Source: an uncultured Oscillospiraceae bacterium (GTDB lineage Bacteria; Bacillota; Clostridia; Oscillospirales; Oscillospiraceae). Taken from it: a DNA stretch of 64,000 nucleotides. Numbering within the stretch: position 1 is the stretch's first letter; every line of letters starts with the position of its first letter. The position numbers and the translations under genes were made by a program. Below the pieces are notes generated by a model. It saw only the letters and a list, made by a program, of their open reading frames with translations. It did no database searches and was not told the DNA's origin. The stretch is from contig CANQCS010000003.1 in the NCBI GenBank assembly GCA_947589745.1, positions 53,421 to 117,420 on the forward strand, written 5' to 3'. Shown here in pieces: positions 8,412 to 17,471 of this stretch.

Positions 8412-9261
8412 ACTGTCCCTCCTTTTCCCCTTCTCCGCCCCACAGGGCGTTGGCCCCGCCCTCGGACACCGCCGTGGGCGACAGCGCCACCGTCACCCGC
8501 CCCAGGTCCCGCCCCTCCAGCGTCACCTTGTCCGGGCGGAAGCACAGCAGCAGGCCATCCTCCACCCCCACCGCCCGGTAGGGCAGCAGCCGGAACCCGG
8601 CCCCCAGCTCCGGGAGGCAGGCCGCCGCGCCCAGCCGCTCCAGGCGCTGGAGCGCCCGCCGCTCCTCCGGGGTCCAGAGGGCGTCCAGGGCGGACCAATG
8701 GACCGTCAATACCGGCGCGCCGGTGAGCCCGTCGGTGAGGCCGTGGCCGGTATCCAGCAGGGCTGTCACGGGGGCCTTCCGCCCCCGCCGCTCTACGGCG
8801 CCGTGGTACAGCTGTCCCCGGACGGCGTGGCGGGCCTCCCCCCGGAACACCACCGACAGCACCGCAAAGCATCCGCCTCCGGCAAGGAAAAACACTTTCC
8901 AGTCCAGGCTCCGCAAAATGGTCATGCCCTGTCTGGACTGCAAAAGCTGTACCGCCGCCAGCAGGACGCCTCCCATGGTACAGGAGAGCAGGAAGAACAT
9001 GAGAAACTGCCGCGGGAACGTCCCGCTCCTTCCGTAGGCCAGCCGCACCAGCGCCGCGGCCACCGCCAGCTCCGGCAGCACCGCCGCGCCCATGCGGAAC
9101 ACAGGCAGGGCGCACAGCGCCCCATATGTACCTCCCAGCCCGGCGGCCAGCAGGAGTTTCCGCCGGTCCACCGGCAGCGCGGACACCCGTGCCGTCACAT
9201 ACAGCGCCAAAGCGTCGGCAAAAAAGTTGAGGAAAAACGCGATATCCAGGTAGACCACCAT
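8401..9261 (-). CDS. spoIIGA: Sigma-E processing aspartyl peptidase SpoIIGA
   Basis: 286 residues. The N-terminal half has about five hydrophobic helices starting [18 protein letters not shown], the usual SpoIIGA membrane domain. The C-terminal half contains the aspartyl-protease motif [11 protein letters not shown] (Asp-Thr-Gly) followed by a G-x-P-V strand, and ends [13 protein letters not shown]. It sits in the septal membrane and cleaves the pro-sequence of SigE, encoded immediately downstream. Sequence conservation in this family is low; position and the DTG motif make the call firm. Confidence 0.93.
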   Translation of the reverse strand: MVVYLDIAFFLNFFADALALYVTARVSALPVDRRKLLLAAGLGGTYGALCALPVFRMGAAVLPELAVAAALVRLAYGRSGTFPRQFLMFFLLSCTMGGVLLAAVQLLQSRQGMTILRSLDWKVFFLAGGGCFAVLSVVFRGEARHAVRGQLYHGAVERRGRKAPVTALLDTGHGLTDGLTGAPVLTVHWSALDALWTPEERRALQRLERLGAAACLPELGAGFRLLPYRAVGVEDGLLLCFRPDKVTLEGRDLGRVTVALSPTAVSEGGANALWGGEGEKEGQYAA

Positions 9262-9296
9262 CCGGCCTCCCCCTTTCCCGTCTGTTGATAGGGATT

Positions 9297-9332
9297 AGTA
9301 TAGACCTGTCCGGGGGAGATTTGTTGTCGGAA
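9297..9332 (-). promoter_or_regulatory. Possible Spo0A-type promoter of spoIIGA-sigE
   Basis: Reading leftward, TATACT (9302-9297) lies 36 bases before the spoIIGA start. A TGTCGGAA sequence (9325-9332, one mismatch to the 0A box TGTCGAA, written on the plus strand) lies 22 bases upstream of it, close to the wide spacing known at Spo0A-activated sigma-A promoters. Suggestive only. Confidence 0.35.
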
Positions 9333-9351
9333 CATGGGCGCTGAACAAGAA

Positions 9352-9382
9352 AAGGCCGGGCCCCGGCAGGGGTCCGGCCTCA
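9352..9382 (-). terminator. Terminator at the end of the sugar operon
   Basis: On the minus strand AGGCCGGACCCC / GGGGCCCGGCCT pair (one G-U) around a TGCC loop and are followed by TTTC, 20 bases after the FGGY kinase stop. Confidence 0.7.
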
Positions 9383-9400
9383 GTATGTCTTTGACAAAGA

Positions 9401-10969
9401 TTATACGGTTTCGGTCGCCAGCCGCTCCACCGGCAGCGCCTGGCGGTATTTTGCCAGGAAGGTATTGAATCCCGCGATATCATCCTTTTCCGCCATGAGA
9501 GTGGAGGATTTGGCGCCGGCAAAGACCTTCTTCTCCAGATAGTCCTCCAGGGCCTCGCCCTGATCCTTCCAGATTCGGTACGCCGCCAGCAGGGCCATGC
9601 CGTAGGGCCCGCCCTCCCCGGCAGTCTCCATCACGGACACCGGCACGCCCGCGGCGGCGGACAGCATCCGCTGACCCACGCCGGGCGTCTTGAAGAAGCC
9701 CCCGTGGCCGTAGAGCTTGTCAATGGCCACCTTCTCCTGCTCCGTCAGGATGTCCAGGCCGATCTTCAGCGTGGCCAGGGCCGACAGCAGATGGGTGCGC
9801 ATGAAGTTGGCCAGGGTGAACCGGGCGTCCGGCGTGCGGACAAAGAGGGGCCGACCCTCGTCCAGGTCCGTGACTCCCTCGCCGGAGAAGTAGTTGTAGC
9901 TGAGCAGTCCGCCGCAGTCCGCGTCGCCCTCCAGGGCCTTCTGGAACAGCAAGGTAAAGAGCGCCCCCCTGTCCACCTTGGCGCCCACGGCCCCGGCAAA
10001 CTCGGCAAACAGATTCACCCAGGCGTTGATGTCGCTGGTGCAGTTGTTGCAGTGGACCATGGCCACCGGCGCGCCGGAGGGCGTGGTCACCATGTCGATC
10101 TCCCGGTGGACGCCCAAAGGCCGGTCCACCACCACCATGGCGAAGTCGCTGGTCCCGGCGGACACGTTGCCGGTCCGCACACGGACGGAGTTGGTGGCCG
10201 CCATGCCGGTGCCCGCGTCGCCCTCGCAGGGGGCCACGGGGATGCCGGGCTCCAGGTCGCCGTCCGGGTCCAGGAACCGGGCACCCTCCGGGGTGAGGGC
10301 CCCCGCCTCCGCTCCGGCGGGCAGCACCTTGGGCAGCACGTCCCGCAGCGTCCAGCCGAAGCCCTTGGGGGCAATCAGGGCGTCAAACTTCTCCACCATG
10401 GCCTGGTCGTAGTCCAGGGCGGCGCTGTCGATGGGGAACATGCCGCTGGCCTCGCCCACGCCCATGACCTTCTCGCCGGTGAGCTTCCAGTGGATGTAAC
10501 CCGCCAGGGTGGTCAGATAGTCCAGCTTCGGCAGGTGCTCCTCTCCGTTGAGGATGGCCTGGTACAGGTGGGCGATGGACCACCGCTGGGGGATGTTGAA
10601 GCCCAGCAGCTCCGTCAGCTCCGCCGCCGCCGGGCCGGTGATGGTGTTGCGCCAGGTGCGGAACTCCGCCAGCTGGTTCCCCTCTCTGTCAAAGGGCAGG
10701 TAGCCGTGCATCATGGCGCTGACGCCCAGGGCCCCCACTGTGGTCAGGGTGACGCCGAACTTCTCCTTCACGTCCCGCTTCAGGTCCGCATAGCAGGCCC
10801 GGAGGCCGGTGTGGATATCCTCCATGGAGTAGGTCCACACGCCGTCCACCAGACGGTTCTCCCAGTCGTGGCTGCCGGAGGCGATGGGCACGTGGCGCTG
10901 GTCCAGCAGCACCGCCTTGATGCGGGTGGAGCCCAGCTCGATGCCCAGTACGGTCTGTTTCAATTCCAT
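9401..10969 (-). CDS. FGGY-family carbohydrate kinase
   Basis: 522 residues with the actin-like ATPase fold of FGGY kinases. [15 protein letters not shown] is the first phosphate-binding loop. The sugar domain contains [48 protein letters not shown] is the second ATP loop, and [25 protein letters not shown] the adenosine/C-terminal signature. It phosphorylates a sugar or ketose; closest in feel to ribulo-/xylulokinase-like proteins, distinct from the true RhaB upstream. It is the last gene of the GH127 operon, 40 bases after GH127. A natural guess is a kinase for an arabinose-derived ketose, which is inference. Confidence 0.85.
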   Translation of the reverse strand: MELKQTVLGIELGSTRIKAVLLDQRHVPIASGSHDWENRLVDGVWTYSMEDIHTGLRACYADLKRDVKEKFGVTLTTVGALGVSAMMHGYLPFDREGNQLAEFRTWRNTITGPAAAELTELLGFNIPQRWSIAHLYQAILNGEEHLPKLDYLTTLAGYIHWKLTGEKVMGVGEASGMFPIDSAALDYDQAMVEKFDALIAPKGFGWTLRDVLPKVLPAGAEAGALTPEGARFLDPDGDLEPGIPVAPCEGDAGTGMAATNSVRVRTGNVSAGTSDFAMVVVDRPLGVHREIDMVTTPSGAPVAMVHCNNCTSDINAWVNLFAEFAGAVGAKVDRGALFTLLFQKALEGDADCGGLLSYNYFSGEGVTDLDEGRPLFVRTPDARFTLANFMRTHLLSALATLKIGLDILTEQEKVAIDKLYGHGGFFKTPGVGQRMLSAAAGVPVSVMETAGEGGPYGMALLAAYRIWKDQGEALEDYLEKKVFAGAKSSTLMAEKDDIAGFNTFLAKYRQALPVERLATETV

Positions 10970-11009
10970 AGTGTTCCCTCGCTTTTCATTGATGTAAAAA
11001 GGTCGTGCG

Positions 11010-13043
11010 CTATACCCGGAACCAGACGCGCATCTCGCCCTCGCCCCGGTTGGCCCAGGCGTAGTAGGGGATCAGCCGCAGCGCGGCGTCCTCCTCCTTT
11101 GGTGCGCGGTACGGTGTGTAGAGGGCGTCCGCGTCCGCCCGCAGCTTTTTGGCCGGGACCGTCAGCACCCGCAGGGGCGTGCCCTGTATGTCCGCGTCCT
11201 CGACGCTGGCCCTGTCCATCCGCGCCATGTCCAGCCGGTAGAGCTGGAGGGAGGGGCCGTTGTCCGCCTCCTCGGCGCAGTAGACCACGGGGCCCCGGGT
11301 CACGGCGGCTTTGCCGGTGTCCTCCCGGACCCTGGGGTCCGCCGTCATCACCCGGATCTCCATGGGGAAGTCCAGCGTCACCCGCTCCTCCCCGGTCCAG
11401 GTGCCGGTCAGGTACAGATAGCCGTCCCGGAGCTCCCGCCGTTTGCCGCCGGTGGCGGTGACGCTGGCCCTGTCCGGGCCGCACCAGCCGGGGATGCGGA
11501 AGGCCAGGGTGGCCGTCACCGCCTCCGGGGCGTGGACCGTCACCTCCGTCCGGCCCTCCCAGGGCATCTCGGTACAGACCTCCACCTGGAGTTCTTTATC
11601 TCCCACGGTCTTGGTCAGGGAGCCGCTCATGTAGAGGTGGAACCACAGGGTATCCGCGGACTCGGTGTAGGCGTAGGCCCCCACGGAGCCCACCATCCGG
11701 GCCAGGTTGGGCGGGCAGCAGGCGCAGCCGAACCACTTCTGCCGGACGGGCTTCACGTGGCGGACCCGGTAATCCTTGTGGCAGGCCTCCGGCAGCACCT
11801 CCAGGGGGTTGACGTAGAAGAAGCTCTTTCCGTCCAGGGCCATGCCGCTGAGGACCGTGTTGTAGAGGGCCAGCTCCATCACGTCGGCATACTCGCTCCT
11901 GGCCTCCATCTGGAGCATCCGCCGGGCGAAGAACACCAGGGCGATGGCTGCGCAGGTTTCGGAGTAGGCGGTGTCGTTGGGCAGGTCGTAGGGGAAGGAG
12001 AAGGCCTCCCCTGACACGGTGCCGCCCACGCCGCCGGTGATGTACAGCTTCTCCCTGGTGACGCTCCGCCACAGGCGGCGGCAGGCGTCCGCCAGGGTCC
12101 GGTCCCCGGTCAGGCGGGCAGCGTCGGCCATGCCGGAGTACAGGTATCCCGCCCGGACCGCGTGGCCCACCGCCTCGTCCTGCTCCCGGACCGGCCTGTG
12201 GGACTGGGTGTAGGCGTTGTGCATGGGGTCGGTGCTGGGGCGCCAGGGCTTGCCGTCCCGCCGGGCGTTCCGCTCCTCCTCCTGGTCGAAGTAGTTGGGC
12301 TCGGTGCCCCGCTGGTCCAGGAAGAACTTGCTGAGGCGGAGGTACTTCTCCTCCCCGGTGGCCTCGTAGAGCCGGGCCAGGGCCATCTCCGCGATCTCGT
12401 GGCCGGGGTAGCCCTTGCACTTTTCCGGCTCCGGGCCGAAGATCTCGTCCACCAGGTCCGCGAAGCGGCGGGCGGCCCCCAGCAGCTTGTCCTTGCCCGT
12501 GGCCTCGTAGTAGGCCACGGCGGCCTCCAGCAGGTGGCCCAGGCAGTACAGCTCGTGGAAGCTGCCCAGGTCGGTGAAGGCACGGTCCATGCCGGTGAGG
12601 ATGTAGTAGGTGTCCAGGTAGCCGTTCTCCAGCTGGGCCCCGCAGACGGCGTCGATGGCCCCGTCGGCGATTTTCTCCAGCTCCGGGTCCGGGTGGACCG
12701 CCAGGGAGTAGGCCACGGCCTCGATCCACTTGTAGAGGTCCGTGTCCTGGAACACGTAGCCGTAGAACTGGTCCTCCGCCGGGTGGGCCGGGTCCTCCGG
12801 CCACACGTCAAATCCCCGGTAGCTGTAGACCGGGGCGGTATACTGTTTTCCCTGCTCCCGGCGGCGCTGTCCCAGCAGCCCCGCGGCCCGGAAGTTGTGC
12901 ATACAGAAGCTGGGGGAGGCATCGGGCAGCCGGTCGTTGAGGGCCTCCCACTGGTAGGGGATCATCTCCCGGCGCACCAGCTCCTGGGTCCTGGTCCAGA
13001 ATGCGTCGGTGAGTGTCACGCGCTTGACGCTGAGCGGTTCCAT
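11010..13043 (-). CDS. Glycoside hydrolase family 127, beta-L-arabinofuranosidase
   Basis: 677 residues starting at the ATG after CAGGAGGAAACTATC; the ORF-track extension upstream is not coding. The (alpha/alpha)6 barrel shows [33 protein letters not shown] and [15 protein letters not shown]. The active-site block [13 protein letters not shown] holds the paired cysteines of the family's Zn(Cys)3-Glu centre, one of which is the nucleophile. [16 protein letters not shown] supplies the Glu region. There is no signal peptide, so it is cytoplasmic and releases L-arabinose from short beta-L-arabinofuranosides. It lies between the UlaG-like hydrolase and the FGGY kinase in one operon. Confidence 0.93.
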   Translation of the reverse strand: MEPLSVKRVTLTDAFWTRTQELVRREMIPYQWEALNDRLPDASPSFCMHNFRAAGLLGQRRREQGKQYTAPVYSYRGFDVWPEDPAHPAEDQFYGYVFQDTDLYKWIEAVAYSLAVHPDPELEKIADGAIDAVCGAQLENGYLDTYYILTGMDRAFTDLGSFHELYCLGHLLEAAVAYYEATGKDKLLGAARRFADLVDEIFGPEPEKCKGYPGHEIAEMALARLYEATGEEKYLRLSKFFLDQRGTEPNYFDQEEERNARRDGKPWRPSTDPMHNAYTQSHRPVREQDEAVGHAVRAGYLYSGMADAARLTGDRTLADACRRLWRSVTREKLYITGGVGGTVSGEAFSFPYDLPNDTAYSETCAAIALVFFARRMLQMEARSEYADVMELALYNTVLSGMALDGKSFFYVNPLEVLPEACHKDYRVRHVKPVRQKWFGCACCPPNLARMVGSVGAYAYTESADTLWFHLYMSGSLTKTVGDKELQVEVCTEMPWEGRTEVTVHAPEAVTATLAFRIPGWCGPDRASVTATGGKRRELRDGYLYLTGTWTGEERVTLDFPMEIRVMTADPRVREDTGKAAVTRGPVVYCAEEADNGPSLQLYRLDMARMDRASVEDADIQGTPLRVLTVPAKKLRADADALYTPYRAPKEEDAALRLIPYYAWANRGEGEMRVWFRV

Positions 13044-13087
13044 GATAGTTTCCTCCTGTGTCGTTTTTCGCCGCACAGTGCTGTGCG

Positions 13088-13762
13088 TTAAAGGATCACG
13101 GTCTCCCCCATCCGGGGGATGAGAATGTTGGCCTCCGGGTGGCTGGCAGCCACGGCCCGGACCGGGGGACAGAGCCCCGCGCTGTCCGCCTCCGGCAGCG
13201 GCAGGTGCAACAGCACCACCGCCCTGGGCGACAGGGCCGCCGTCAGCTTCCACGCCGCATCGGTGCCGGCGTAGGGGAACGGGGCCAGCAGGATGTCCGG
13301 CGGCGGCAGCTCCTCCCTGCCCCGCCACTGGGTGGGGGTGGCGTCTCCCAGGAACCAGACCCGGCGGGAGCCCTGTATCAGGAAGCTCCAGTGGGCGATA
13401 TGCCGCTTGGCGTCCCCCATGTGGCGGCTGGGGACAGGGGTGATCTCCACATCCCCCACCCGCACAGGCCCGTCCAGCACGGGGAACTCCCCCAGGGCCG
13501 ACGCCACCGTCCGGGGGCCCAGCAGGGGCGGCATTTTGCGGGTACCGCCATAGCGGCGGATAAAGTCCGGCGAGAAGTGGTCGGGGTGGCTGTGGGTAAA
13601 TGCGATCAGGTCAAAGCTCTTCCCGGCCAGGCTGTCCCGGAGCGCCGGGGGCGTGGGCAGGTAGTCGCCGTTCTGTTCGCTGACGCCGTCCAGCAGGATG
13701 CTGACGCCGTCCAGCTCCAGGACCCCTCCGGCGTTGGCGGTCCGGGTAAATCTTACCTCCAC
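13088..13762 (-). CDS. Metallo-beta-lactamase-fold hydrolase (UlaG-like)
   Basis: 224 residues, GTG start preceded by AAAGGAGG. The metal-binding motif FTHSHPDHFSPDF (HxHxDH type), RHMGDAKRHIAHW and WFLGDATPTQW give the UlaG-like MBL fold; the final His region is near AVVLLHLPLPE. Such proteins are often lactonases or phosphodiesterases in sugar operons (UlaG opens L-ascorbate-6-phosphate lactone). It is encoded 44 bases upstream of GH127, so a sugar-lactone or cyclic sugar-phosphate substrate is plausible but unproven. Confidence 0.82.
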   Translation of the reverse strand: MEVRFTRTANAGGVLELDGVSILLDGVSEQNGDYLPTPPALRDSLAGKSFDLIAFTHSHPDHFSPDFIRRYGGTRKMPPLLGPRTVASALGEFPVLDGPVRVGDVEITPVPSRHMGDAKRHIAHWSFLIQGSRRVWFLGDATPTQWRGREELPPPDILLAPFPYAGTDAAWKLTAALSPRAVVLLHLPLPEADSAGLCPPVRAVAASHPEANILIPRMGETVIL

Positions 13763-13819
13763 ACAGGGCCTCCTTTCAAAGACGGATACCGGGAGTCGCC
13801 GAAGGGCAGCTCCCGGTAA

Positions 13820-13922
13820 TACTTTTTCTTGAAAGAAAAAGTATCAAAAAGAACTTTACCATCGCTACCAAAACGCTGCGATACTTACATGTTCCGCACG
13901 GTAACGATACCTTATTCTATAC
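13820..13922 (-). repeat. Interspersed repeat family A, copy 3
   Basis: Minus orientation, in the 194-base gap between the PHP gene and the UlaG-like gene. Reads GTAAGTATCGCAGCGTTTTGG, then GCGATGGTAAAGTTC and the hairpin ATACTTTTTCTT/AAGAAAAAGTAT. In the transcript direction it could terminate or attenuate read-through into the GH127 cluster. Confidence 0.85.
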
Positions 13923-13956
13923 GGAGAATCGTATGATATTTTCATGCGTTCCGCCT

Positions 13957-15123
13957 TCACAGAGCGCGCTTCCCCGCCTCGTGCTCAATGAGCATCCAGG
14001 TGGAGTCAATGAGGTTGGCAAACAGGGGGTCCTCCATGGCCCGGATGACGAAGGACTGGCGAGGGGAGTTGATGTCCTCGCCGGAGACCTGGAGCATCCC
14101 GTTCTCGTCGCAGAGATGGCGGATGCGGGCCAGCTGCTCCGGGGTGTTCCGGGTGGGCATATAGGTCACCGCTCGGAGGCCGCAGTCCCTGATGCAGGCC
14201 ATCACCTCGTCCAGGTAGTCGTCCTCGAACTTCTGGGCCTTCTTGTCCCCGGTGACGGAGGCGGTGACGTCGCCCAGGTAGGCGTAACAGCCCAGGGCGT
14301 CGATCTCGTCGCACAGCTTGGCCACGTCCCGGATGGAGGGGCACTCCTCCCCGGCGTCCACGTAGATGCGGGGCACGAAGGCGCTTTTGAGGATGCCCAG
14401 CAGATCGTACTCGTAGAAGGGGTAGGCATTGTCCAGCATCTGGACGGTCTGCTTGGCGGAGAGAGTCAGGCCGATGGACGCCAGGTAGTCCACCATCCCC
14501 CGGCCCTTTCCCGCCTTCTCCACCATCTTCCGGGCCAGGGCGTACATGAGGTGCCGCTCCGTGACGCTGCCGCCCTCGGCGGCCTGGGAGAGGGGGCGGA
14601 CATCCCGGTCGTAGTCCAGGCCGATGCCGGGCAGGAGGCGGTCAATGTTCTCCACCATCTTTCGGTTGCGTTCCTCCCGGGCGGCCCGGTAGGGGGCGAA
14701 GAAAGCGTTCAGCTCCTCGATCCTGTCGTGGGGCACGGACTGGATGGTCATGTAGCTGATCCCCACCTGGTCCGGGTTGTTGGTGCGTTTGTTCTCCAGG
14801 GCGGTGCCCGCCATGGACACCCGGCACTCCATGCCCACCGTCACCGGCAGGTCCGCCAGCTCCGCCGCCTCCAGGAACTCCCTGGCCCCGGAGATGGAGT
14901 CGTGGTCGATGATCCCGGCGGTGCAGAGGCCCTCCATCTTCGCGGCGTACACCGCCGCCGTGGGGGAGTAGGGCGAGAAGGAGTAGATGGTGTGGATGTG
15001 GTTGTTGATATACTCCCGCCGGGCCGGGGGAAACTGGGTGGTCTTCAGGACCACCGCCAGGTTCGCCAGCCGTGCCTCCTTCGTGGGAGCGTTGAGCCGG
15101 TCAAGGATCTCAATGTCGATCAT
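13957..15123 (-). CDS. PHP-domain metal-dependent hydrolase
   Basis: 388 residues. The PHP signature HIHTIYSFSPYSPTAA (H-x-H motif) is at residues ~42-58, and AGIIDHDSISGAREF (H-D) around 70. Further conserved elements are VTVGMECRVS and, near the C-terminus, AYLGDVTASVTGDKKAQKFEDDYLDEV and LQVSGEDINSPRQSF, plausible for the trinuclear metal site. PHP enzymes are phosphoesterases such as histidinol phosphatase and 5'-3' exonuclease-like proteins. Located 15 bases after the SDR gene in a sugar operon, it may dephosphorylate a sugar phosphate; the substrate is unknown. Confidence 0.85.
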   Translation of the reverse strand: MIDIEILDRLNAPTKEARLANLAVVLKTTQFPPARREYINNHIHTIYSFSPYSPTAAVYAAKMEGLCTAGIIDHDSISGAREFLEAAELADLPVTVGMECRVSMAGTALENKRTNNPDQVGISYMTIQSVPHDRIEELNAFFAPYRAAREERNRKMVENIDRLLPGIGLDYDRDVRPLSQAAEGGSVTERHLMYALARKMVEKAGKGRGMVDYLASIGLTLSAKQTVQMLDNAYPFYEYDLLGILKSAFVPRIYVDAGEECPSIRDVAKLCDEIDALGCYAYLGDVTASVTGDKKAQKFEDDYLDEVMACIRDCGLRAVTYMPTRNTPEQLARIRHLCDENGMLQVSGEDINSPRQSFVIRAMEDPLFANLIDSTWMLIEHEAGKRAL

Positions 15124-15138
15124 AGCCGTTTTCCCCGC

Positions 15139-16017
15139 TCAGTTCAGCATCACCTGGCCGCCGGTGACGGGGATGGCCTGGCCGGTCTCGTACTTCTGCT
15201 CCACGCAGTACATCACCGCCTTGGCCACGTCGGAGGGCAGGCAGCCCCGGTTCATGGGCACCTTGGCCTCGTAGTACCGGCGCACGTCGTCCACGGTCTT
15301 GGCACCGGGGACCTTGCCAGCCTGGAGGTACTGGACGAAGAGGCCCCGCACCGGGTCGGACCACAGGGGACCGTCCAGGTAGTTGCCCGGGCAGACGGCG
15401 TTGACCTTGATGTTGTAGGCGCACAGCTCCAGGGCGAAGGACTGGGTCAGGCCGATGCCGCCGAACTTGGAGCCGGCGTAGGCGAAGTTCTTGTTAGAGC
15501 CCTCCAGGCCGGACTTGGAGTTCAGCTCCACGATGTCGAACCAGGCCTCCGGGTCCGCCTCGTGCTGGGCCTCCATGATGATGGCGGCGTACTTGGCGCA
15601 GAGGAAGAAGCCGGTGTAGTTGACGCTGGTGACAAAGTCGAAGTCCTTCTTCTCCAGCTGGGCGATGGGGCCGGAGCGGACCACGCCGGCGTTGGACAGC
15701 ATCACGTCCAGCCCGCCGAACCGCTCCACGGTCTGGGCCACCATGTTGGCCACGCTCTCCTCGTCGGAGACGTTGACGGCGATGGCCACGGCCCGCTCGC
15801 CCATCTCCTGGGCCACCTGCTTGGCCAGGGGCTCGTTCATATCGGCGATGACGATGGTGGCGCCCTCCTTATAGAGCTCCTCGGCGATGCCCTTGCCGAA
15901 GCCCTGGGCCGCGCCGGTGACAATGCAGATCTTGCCGACCAAGCGGCCCGTCCCGGCGGGGCGCTTGCCCATGTTGGCCTTGGCGATCTCGCACCACTTG
16001 GTCATATCAACGGACAT
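15139..16017 (-). CDS. Short-chain dehydrogenase/reductase (sugar or lactaldehyde type)
   Basis: 292 residues. A ~27-residue lead-in precedes the Rossmann motif VTGAAQGFGKGIA (TGxxxGxG). VIADMN gives the Asp that favours NAD(H), and LSNAGVVRSG is the NAG motif. The catalytic Ser-Tyr-Lys is LNSKSGLEGSNKNFAYAGSKFG, and VNAVCPGNYLDG follows. It resembles sorbitol-6-phosphate dehydrogenases and the C-terminal half of RhaE-RhaW fusion proteins (lactaldehyde dehydrogenase). The class II aldolase here lacks the fused SDR half, so this gene may supply that activity; that is inference. Confidence 0.85.
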   Translation of the reverse strand: MSVDMTKWCEIAKANMGKRPAGTGRLVGKICIVTGAAQGFGKGIAEELYKEGATIVIADMNEPLAKQVAQEMGERAVAIAVNVSDEESVANMVAQTVERFGGLDVMLSNAGVVRSGPIAQLEKKDFDFVTSVNYTGFFLCAKYAAIIMEAQHEADPEAWFDIVELNSKSGLEGSNKNFAYAGSKFGGIGLTQSFALELCAYNIKVNAVCPGNYLDGPLWSDPVRGLFVQYLQAGKVPGAKTVDDVRRYYEAKVPMNRGCLPSDVAKAVMYCVEQKYETGQAIPVTGGQVMLN

Positions 16018-16055
16018 TTTCTTTATCCTTCTTTCTTCCGGTCATCTACAGACGA

Positions 16056-17309
16056 TTATTTGTGGGACAGCAGGTACTTCTCTGCCTCGGCGCTCCAGAG
16101 GCCGTTGTGCCGCTCGGTGATCTCCGCCAGAGCCGCGAACAGGGGATCGGTCTCGCCCAGCTTGGCGAAGTCGGCGATGGCGGTGAGGGGCATGTCGATC
16201 TGGGTGTAGATCAGCTTCTTGCCGCCCTTGATGTTGGGCAGGTTCAGGGTGGTGTCCACCACCGCGTTGAGGCCGCCCACATGGGTGACCATGGTGGCGG
16301 GGTTGATCTTCCCGGCGGTCATCATCTCGATGGCCTCCTTCATGTCGCTGGTGTTGCCGCCGGAGGTGCCCACCACGTGGGTGTACAGGTAGTGGACGTT
16401 GTACCAGTTGAACTCGGCCTTGAACTGGGTGTTGGTGGGACCGGCGAAGAAGTTGAGGCAGCCGTCGTAGCCCAGGATGTCCCCGGCCTGCTCCACCACC
16501 GGCTTCACGGGGGCGAAGCAGATCACGTCGTCATATCCGGTGCCGCCGGAGAGCTGCCGCAGATAGGCGGTGTCGCAGCCGGGCTTGGCGGTGTTCACGT
16601 AGTGCAGCTCGATGCCCTGCTCCCTGGCGTGCTCCACGGTGTAGATGCTGGCGGCACGGGCCAGGCGCTCGTCGTCGATGTCGGTGACCACTAGCAGGCT
16701 GGGACGGCGGTCGCAGTGGAGCGCGTAGTCGATGGCGCCCAGGCCCATGGGGCCCACGGAGGCCAGGAGGGCCATCTTGCCGCCCTCCTTAATGCCCATC
16801 TCGTGGACATAGGAGCCGGCCTTGGTGTGGTACATGGCGTGGTAGGTGCCCACGATGCAGCTCATGGGCTCGGCCAGGGAGCCGTAGAAGTACACGTCGG
16901 AGTCGTAGGGCAGCAGGCAGTCCATCAGCAGCGTCTCGATGGGCACGTTGCCGTACTGGGCGTCGCCGCCGCAGAACTGGTAGGAGTAGCCGGGGGCCAT
17001 CTGGGAGCCCTTGTAGTAGTGGGCGGGCTGGATGGAGAAGCCCTGGCCGGGGTGGTACTTGTCCTTCCAGTTGTCGCCCACGGTCTCGATGACGCCACAG
17101 AACTCGTGGCCCACGATGGTGGGGTGCTCCGCCACGTCGTCGGGGACCCGCTTGTGCTCCGCGCCCTCCACGGCCGCCTTGTAGGTGCTCATGCAGATGG
17201 AGTCGGAGATGATCTTGACCTGGACGTCGTCCGGCCCTACGGGCGGGAGCTCGATCTCCTCCAGCCGCAGGTCCATCTTCCCGTGGATGCGAACCGCCTT
17301 AGTCTTCAT
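16056..17309 (-). CDS. Zinc-binding medium-chain dehydrogenase (SorE-like)
   Basis: 417 residues of the GroES-like / Rossmann MDR family. The catalytic domain has ISDSICMSTYKA (Cys zinc ligand region) and HPTIVGHEFCGVIE (GHE motif). MALLASVGPMGLGAIDYAL is the nucleotide-binding loop, LLVVTDID the acidic end of beta2, and TVEHAREQGIELHYVN completes the domain. It is longer than ordinary alcohol dehydrogenases (~350 aa) and resembles L-sorbose-1-phosphate reductases. As first gene of its sub-operon, followed by SDR and PHP, it probably oxidises or reduces a sugar phosphate. Confidence 0.85.
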   Translation of the reverse strand: MKTKAVRIHGKMDLRLEEIELPPVGPDDVQVKIISDSICMSTYKAAVEGAEHKRVPDDVAEHPTIVGHEFCGVIETVGDNWKDKYHPGQGFSIQPAHYYKGSQMAPGYSYQFCGGDAQYGNVPIETLLMDCLLPYDSDVYFYGSLAEPMSCIVGTYHAMYHTKAGSYVHEMGIKEGGKMALLASVGPMGLGAIDYALHCDRRPSLLVVTDIDDERLARAASIYTVEHAREQGIELHYVNTAKPGCDTAYLRQLSGGTGYDDVICFAPVKPVVEQAGDILGYDGCLNFFAGPTNTQFKAEFNWYNVHYLYTHVVGTSGGNTSDMKEAIEMMTAGKINPATMVTHVGGLNAVVDTTLNLPNIKGGKKLIYTQIDMPLTAIADFAKLGETDPLFAALAEITERHNGLWSAEAEKYLLSHK

Positions 17310-17345
17310 AGTTGTCGTCCTCCCTAATATTCAATCGATCAGTCA

Positions 17346-17440
17346 TACTTTTTCTTGAAAGAAAAAGTATCAAAAAGAACTTTAACATCGCTACCTAAAT
17401 GTTGCAATTCCTACACTTCTCGCACGGTAACGATATATGG
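17346..17440 (-). repeat. Interspersed repeat family A, copy 4
   Basis: Minus orientation between rhaB and the Zn-dehydrogenase gene: GTAGGAATTGCAACATTTAGG, GCGATGTTAAAGTTCTTTTTGAT, ending in ACTTTTTCTTTCAAGAAAAAGT. Its position splits the sugar region into a rha operon and a second operon. Confidence 0.85.
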
Positions 17441-17471
17441 TTTTCATTGAAGAATAGTATCAGAATGTATT

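Noticed and set aside
9704-11461. 585-residue plus-strand ORF opposite the FGGY kinase
   Set aside because: Shadow ORF of a confident kinase gene.
13933-16209. 758-residue plus-strand ORF opposite the PHP and SDR genes
   Set aside because: Antisense shadow of two well-supported genes; low-complexity Gly/Val/His/Leu-rich translation typical of high GC3.
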